A stretch of 64,000 bases of DNA from Buxus sempervirens (Eukaryota > Streptophyta > Magnoliopsida > Buxales > Buxaceae): NCBI GenBank assembly GCA_947561395.2, contig OX387187.1, positions 20,751,829 through 20,815,828 on the forward strand, written 5' to 3'. Made by a program: the position numbers and the translations under genes. Below, piece after piece: positions 60,340 to 64,000 of the stretch (position 1 is the first letter of the stretch; every line of letters begins with the position of its first letter). The notes below the pieces were generated by a model, which saw only the letters and a list, made by a program, of their open reading frames with translations, was not told the DNA's origin and did not search any database.

Positions 60340-61305
60340 ACGATAAAACATGCAGTTTTATGTTTTTGCTGATCCTTGGCCGAATTTTGTGATTGTTTAA
60401 CCAAACCAAGTGAACCAATAGGGTTTCCAGGTCACCCGGAAACCCAACTTCCACAGACCCAACTTGGAACATTTGTGGGCCTTCCAACGGGGCCCACCAA
60501 GCTTGATAAACCCTAAAGCATGCAAAATGAAAAAGTTAAGCAAAATAAATTGATCGAACCAGGCAGGCCAAACCCAATGCGGCCCACCCGAACCTTGATG
60601 TGCAGAGTGATATTTCAATTGCGTGGTTTGGCCGAGACCCAGGGCAAGGGCCTCTCGGGCCCACCAAAGCCCATTAACCAAACCAAGTGAAGGGCTCAAG
60701 CCCTAATTTCATGGAATTTGGGTTTTCAAACCCAAAGCTGGACTATGGGCCCCAAGCCCAATGTCCAACTCACCTTGGTCAATTTAAACAAGATAATATG
60801 AAAGTACTTTGGCAACCGTCATGGGGGCCCACCCAGGGGCCCGCAAACCAATGCCGACCCATCCATTGCATGAAAATCACTAAGTTTGCAACTTGAACAA
60901 ACTAAGTAAAAATAATTCACTTCACCCAAGTTCGAAGGGCCTCCTAGGACTAGACAGAGGCCCACCAAGGGCACATGGGCTCTCCCAAGCCCACCAAGGA
61001 CACCGTGGGCCTTCCAATGGGGCCCACCAAATCCGATTCAGATCATCTAAATAAGCAAGATAAAAGAAATTAAAGGGACCCACACCACTCAGGTGGTCCC
61101 GCCAGACTTAACCCAATTGCATATCGGATTAGGAATCGGGTGAGACCAAAGCAAACTGACTCAAACCAGGGAACCCACGGGACCCGTCATTTGACGGGGT
61201 GGACTGGGGTGTCTACGGACTTCCCCAGACTGCAACCGAGAACCAACTTAGAATCTCAAGCCGCAGACCCAAAGCCCAATAGACAAAGATGAGGCACCCA
61301 GGTGT

Positions 61306-61337
61306 CCGCCTGCACCCCATCAGGCGGTGGCGACTCC
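61306..61337 (+). other. conserved LTR hairpin plus TGGCGACTCC box
   Basis: Arms CCGCCTG (61306-61312) and CAGGCGG (61321-61327) around CACCCCAT, then TGGCGACTCC. Confidence 0.88.
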
Positions 61338-61377
61338 GAACTTTCCCGTGCCGCGTTTCCCACGCGCGCACAGATAT

Positions 61378-62395
61378 GTTGGAGGTACTTTAGTTATATA
61401 AAGGGGTACCTTAGCTGTATAAGGGAATGTACCTTAGGTTAAACAGTGGGGGTTTACCTTACTTATATAGGGGTTACTTTAGTTAGACAAAGGGGGTACT
61501 TTGGCTATATAGGGGGGTGTACCCTAGGTAAAACAGTGGGGGTACCTTACTTATATGAGAGGAGTACTTTTAGGAAATACAAGGGGTGTACTCTAGGTAA
61601 TATAAGGAATGTACTTTAGGTATGTTAGAGGTACTTTAGTTATATAAAGGGGTACCTTAGCTGTATAAGGGAATGTACCTTAGCTAAACAAGGGGGTATT
61701 CCAAGTAAGACAGTAGGGTACCTTAGTTAAAATAAAGGGACACCTTAGGCAATACAAGTGAGGTACCTTAGGTATAATAGGGGGTACTTTAGGTATTCGA
61801 ATGGGGTACCTTAGCCAATATGAGTGAAGTGCCTTGGGTAATACAAGGGGATACCTTAGGCAAACACAAGGGGGATACCTTAGGCAAACACAGGGTTACC
61901 TTAGGTAAATGCAAGGGGATACCTTAGGTAAACCTAGGGGTACCTTAGGCAATTAAAGTAGGGTACCTTAGGTGAAACAGTGGGATACCTTGGGTGTACT
62001 TTGGGCATACCATGGGAGTACCTTGGGTAATACTTAGGTGTACCTTAGGTATACAATGGGGTACCTTGAGTAATACTTGGGGTGTACTTTGGGCACACAA
62101 TGGGGGTACCTTAGGGATACAAGTGGGGTATCTTAGGTAAATCAAAGGGATACCTTAGGCAAACATAGGGATACCTTAGGGATATAAGTGGGGTACCTTA
62201 GGCAATGTGAGTGAGGTACCTTGGGTAACACTTGGATGTACTTTGAGTAATACATGGGGGTACTTCGGGTAATACATGGGTGTATCCTAGGCATATTTGG
62301 GTGGTACCTTGAGTAATATATAGGTGTACTTCTAGTGTTAATTGATAGGGTACCTGGGGTATACTTTGAAGGTACTTTAGGTACACTTAACTCTA
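61378..62395. repeat. minisatellite, right part
   Basis: About 1 kb of 18-30 bp units built on GGGGTACCTTAGGTAATACA with frequent substitutions; TACCT-T-AGGTA is itself palindromic. In LTR orientation the whole minisatellite is upstream of the TATA at 57557. Confidence 0.92.
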
Positions 62396-64000
62396 ATTTT
62401 TCAGAATTTGATTTCCAATTCATTAGATCTAATTAGAGGATACTTTAGCTAATGGTCATTAAGACATAGCACTAACTTAGCTTCCCTTAATAACTTCAAT
62501 AAAGTTCAATTTGATTTCCCTAAATCTTTAACTATAATCCATATTTACCCCATCTTCATAACACAAATACTTAATTTGTCTAATAATCACACTTTATATA
62601 ATTAAGCTTAATAATTAAGGTATAATCCGGGACGGGGTTTTACAAATCATGTGTTTCCTCAAGTTTTCAAGTGATTGCTACTTGCCTTATCATGCAAAAA
62701 TCCATCTTTTCTTGAATCCCGCATTGAATCTGATTTTTTGTTCTTTATTGTGCTAACTTAGAGTTCTCCAAACAAGATCTCTACCGTTTAGATTGTAGTC
62801 CTACCAGTCAGGAACAAAACCTCCAAATTTGAGGTCGATCCAACGGTTGGATTTCTCCCGATCTAAGTTTGATGGTTACTGGTCGAAGGTTTCAGCAACA
62901 ACCCTTCTTCCAAAATCTTTGATCTTTTTCCTTCTTACTTTTCCTATTTTGCTCCACACAAATTTTCACTCTTTTTCCTCCTTTCCTCTCTATTTAGTTT
63001 GATTAGAAGAAACCCTAGACTAGCTTTAATGACTTACTTAAATAGACTAGCTTCTAATTAAGTCCTACTTTCTCTTCTCCTTCCAATTCTCTTTTAGCAC
63101 ATTACCTATTAAGCCCCTTAATAACTAGACTCCTTTCATTTACCAATTTTCGTCCATATTATATATATAACTCCAGATATGACCTAAACACCCTATTAAG
63201 TCACTTTCTCTCCAAATTAAGGCCACTAATTAAGTATTATTACCCAATTTCCCTTTTTCCATTCTTTTATGCTATAATTATTACTATTTAACTTCAAACT
63301 TAACCTAATAAGTTTTAAACTTCTATTTTCCAATTCTTTTACTTATTTGGTAATTTAGTTCATCAATTTCCCATTAGGAAATTACTAAAATACCCTTTTC
63401 TTCTTCTAAATTGATTTCCTTTGAAAATTCTATTTTCTTTACGAATTATTATTTATTTGAATTATCAATCCTCTAAATTTTATTCTTGTATTTCCACTAT
63501 ACTCAAACCCTTATTTTCTTTTATTTATTAATACCTTTATTATGATCCAAAATTTCGGGGTTTTACACGTACAATCTCCCTTAAACTCACACGGGACAAT
63601 TACCTCTTTTTGGATAGCTCAGGTTGAGCCTTTCCTAAAGGACAAAATTTATTTGGCTTTGTTGATGGGACTATTCCCTATCCTATTGCCTTCCTTCCTA
63701 CTACTGGAACCTCGAACCTAGTGACAAATCCAAAATATCTTTCTTGTGCCAACATGATAATATCATCTTTAGCACCCTCATATCCTCTTTGTCAGAGAGT
63801 GTTGTCTCCTAAGTAGTTGGTCTTTGCACATCATGAGACGTCTAGATCACCTTGGAGAATTTATTTTAATCTCATTCTCGATCACGGATGATGCAACTTC
63901 GTGCTCAACTAAGCAATATCAAGATGGGTTCTCTTTCCATTGCAAATTATTATCATCGTGTCAAATCTCGATTTGCATCTCCTACAGAATATGCTGTATA

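Larger units (their letters stand above)
58020..61372 (+). mobile_element. solo LTR, Tat-type TGTAAGCACC family, nested
   Basis: Starts TGTAAGCACCTCATTTTTGCG and ends CACGCGCGCACA. Flanks GGTAT (58015-58019) and GATAT (61373-61377), one mismatch; the minisatellite continues on both sides. TATA at 58861. Carries two phased palindrome arrays with the same word and the hairpin plus TGGCGACTCC box. Confidence 0.9.
55221..62644 (-). mobile_element. solo LTR, TGTAGCGCCCC type, nested, with an inserted LTR
   Basis: Starts TGTAGCGCCCCAGATCTGGG, ends GACGGGGTTTTACA. Perfect 5-bp repeats AATCA at 55216-55220 and 62645-62649. Minus-strand TATA (TATAAAAG) at 57557-57550. Contains a hairpin repeat (55850-56130), a GC word cluster (56694-56873), a long minisatellite, and the LTR 58020-61372. 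Own length about 4.1 kb. Confidence 0.92.
46143..63567 (-). mobile_element. solo LTR, TGTAACGCCCC family, host of the nest
   Basis: Outer ends TGTAAGGCCCCGAACCCGGG (46143) and TTTCGGGGTTTTACA (63567), flanked by CATAC (46138-46142) and CGTAC (63568-63572), one mismatch. Its own sequence is in four pieces: 46143-47048, 50253-51081, 55047-55220 and 62650-63567, about 2.8 kb, separated by three insertions. The first 57 bases are followed by a second, related terminus at 46200. GTCGCCTAGGCGAC near 50930 is its GC palindrome word. Confidence 0.82.
46057..64000 (+). mobile_element. Ty1/copia gag, split by a 17.4-kb nest and cut by the window end
   Basis: The first part (46057-46142) is the Ser-rich gag start (MVANPSSSSSS style). 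Gag sequence resumes at 63568 after the inserted LTR with the family block LKLTRDNYL, GFVDGTIP-like residues, and near 63880 RMMQLRAQLSNIK and GSLSIANYY, as in UBN2-type copia gag. The element is broken in a few places. It is the oldest layer of this nest. Confidence 0.8.

Noticed and set aside
55850-62395. Repeat-spacer blocks that resemble CRISPR arrays
   Set aside because: Plant nuclear DNA, repeats inside LTRs, spacers conserved between families and no cas-like genes. They are minisatellites or phased palindromes, not CRISPR.
1-64000. tRNA or rRNA genes
   Set aside because: No GGTTCGAATCC-type B box with a matching A box and acceptor stem, and no rRNA core sequence, was noticed on either strand by eye.

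Overview
This window is nuclear DNA of a flowering plant, most likely a woody eudicot; the species cannot be fixed from the sequence. The evidence is one spliced gene with GT-AG introns whose product matches the plant PMT20/PMT21 (ERD3) methyltransferases along its whole length, set in AT-rich DNA packed with plant retrotransposons (Ty3/gypsy Tat and Del/Tekay types, Ty1/copia), an L1-type LINE, hAT and CACTA DNA transposons. Only the methyltransferase gene (coding exons 25132-28773, 7 exons, 600 residues) looks like an intact host gene.

Layout. 1-12.6 kb: tail and long terminal repeat (LTR) of a Tat-type element, then a Tat pol region on the plus strand, followed by minus-strand DUF7745-like and plant-mobile-domain-like coding remains, cut by a solo LTR (7404-9887). 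12.6-17.2 kb: LTR fragment, an unassigned stretch, and a minus-strand gag-bearing gypsy fragment with primer-binding site and part of its LTR. 17.2-19.6 kb: solo LTR with perfect 5-bp target duplication. 20.8-21.8 kb: a 1-kb Pack-hAT carrying pieces of a GATA factor gene and a cytochrome P450 gene. 21.8-22.7 kb: two tandem MITE-like copies. 23.2-29.2 kb: the methyltransferase gene. 29.7-43.3 kb: one minus-strand LINE split by solo LTRs (31480-34755; 34910-40918, itself holding 38054-40334; 41323-42979). 43.3-45.2 kb: part of another LTR. 46.0-64.0 kb: a Ty1/copia gag interrupted by a 17.4-kb nest: LTR 46143-63567 contains LTR 47049-50252, a Pack-CACTA 51082-55043 with the first exon of a CCCH zinc-finger gene, and LTR 55221-62644, which holds LTR 58020-61372. 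Target duplications were read by eye for nearly every insertion.

The main unexplained signal is a family of regularly phased palindrome arrays. Modules of 25 nt (typically GTATCCG-N11-CGGATAC) recur every 39 bp (25 + 14-nt spacer) at 11057-11198, 35828-35969, 40103-40244, 58603-58848 and 60276-60339. Modules of 21 nt recur every 28 bp (21 + 7-nt spacer) at 17767-17815, 18745-18849 and 41427-41531. They occur in LTRs of two unrelated families and upstream of the antisense DUF7745 reading frame; in two of these places the array ends exactly 12 bp before a TATA box. Other LTRs carry hairpin arrays with a constant loop and changing, always self-complementary stems (8012-8136; 47907-47985). Seven LTRs share a covarying hairpin directly before a TGGCGACTCC-like box near their 3' end. 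I know of no named system that accounts for these arrays.
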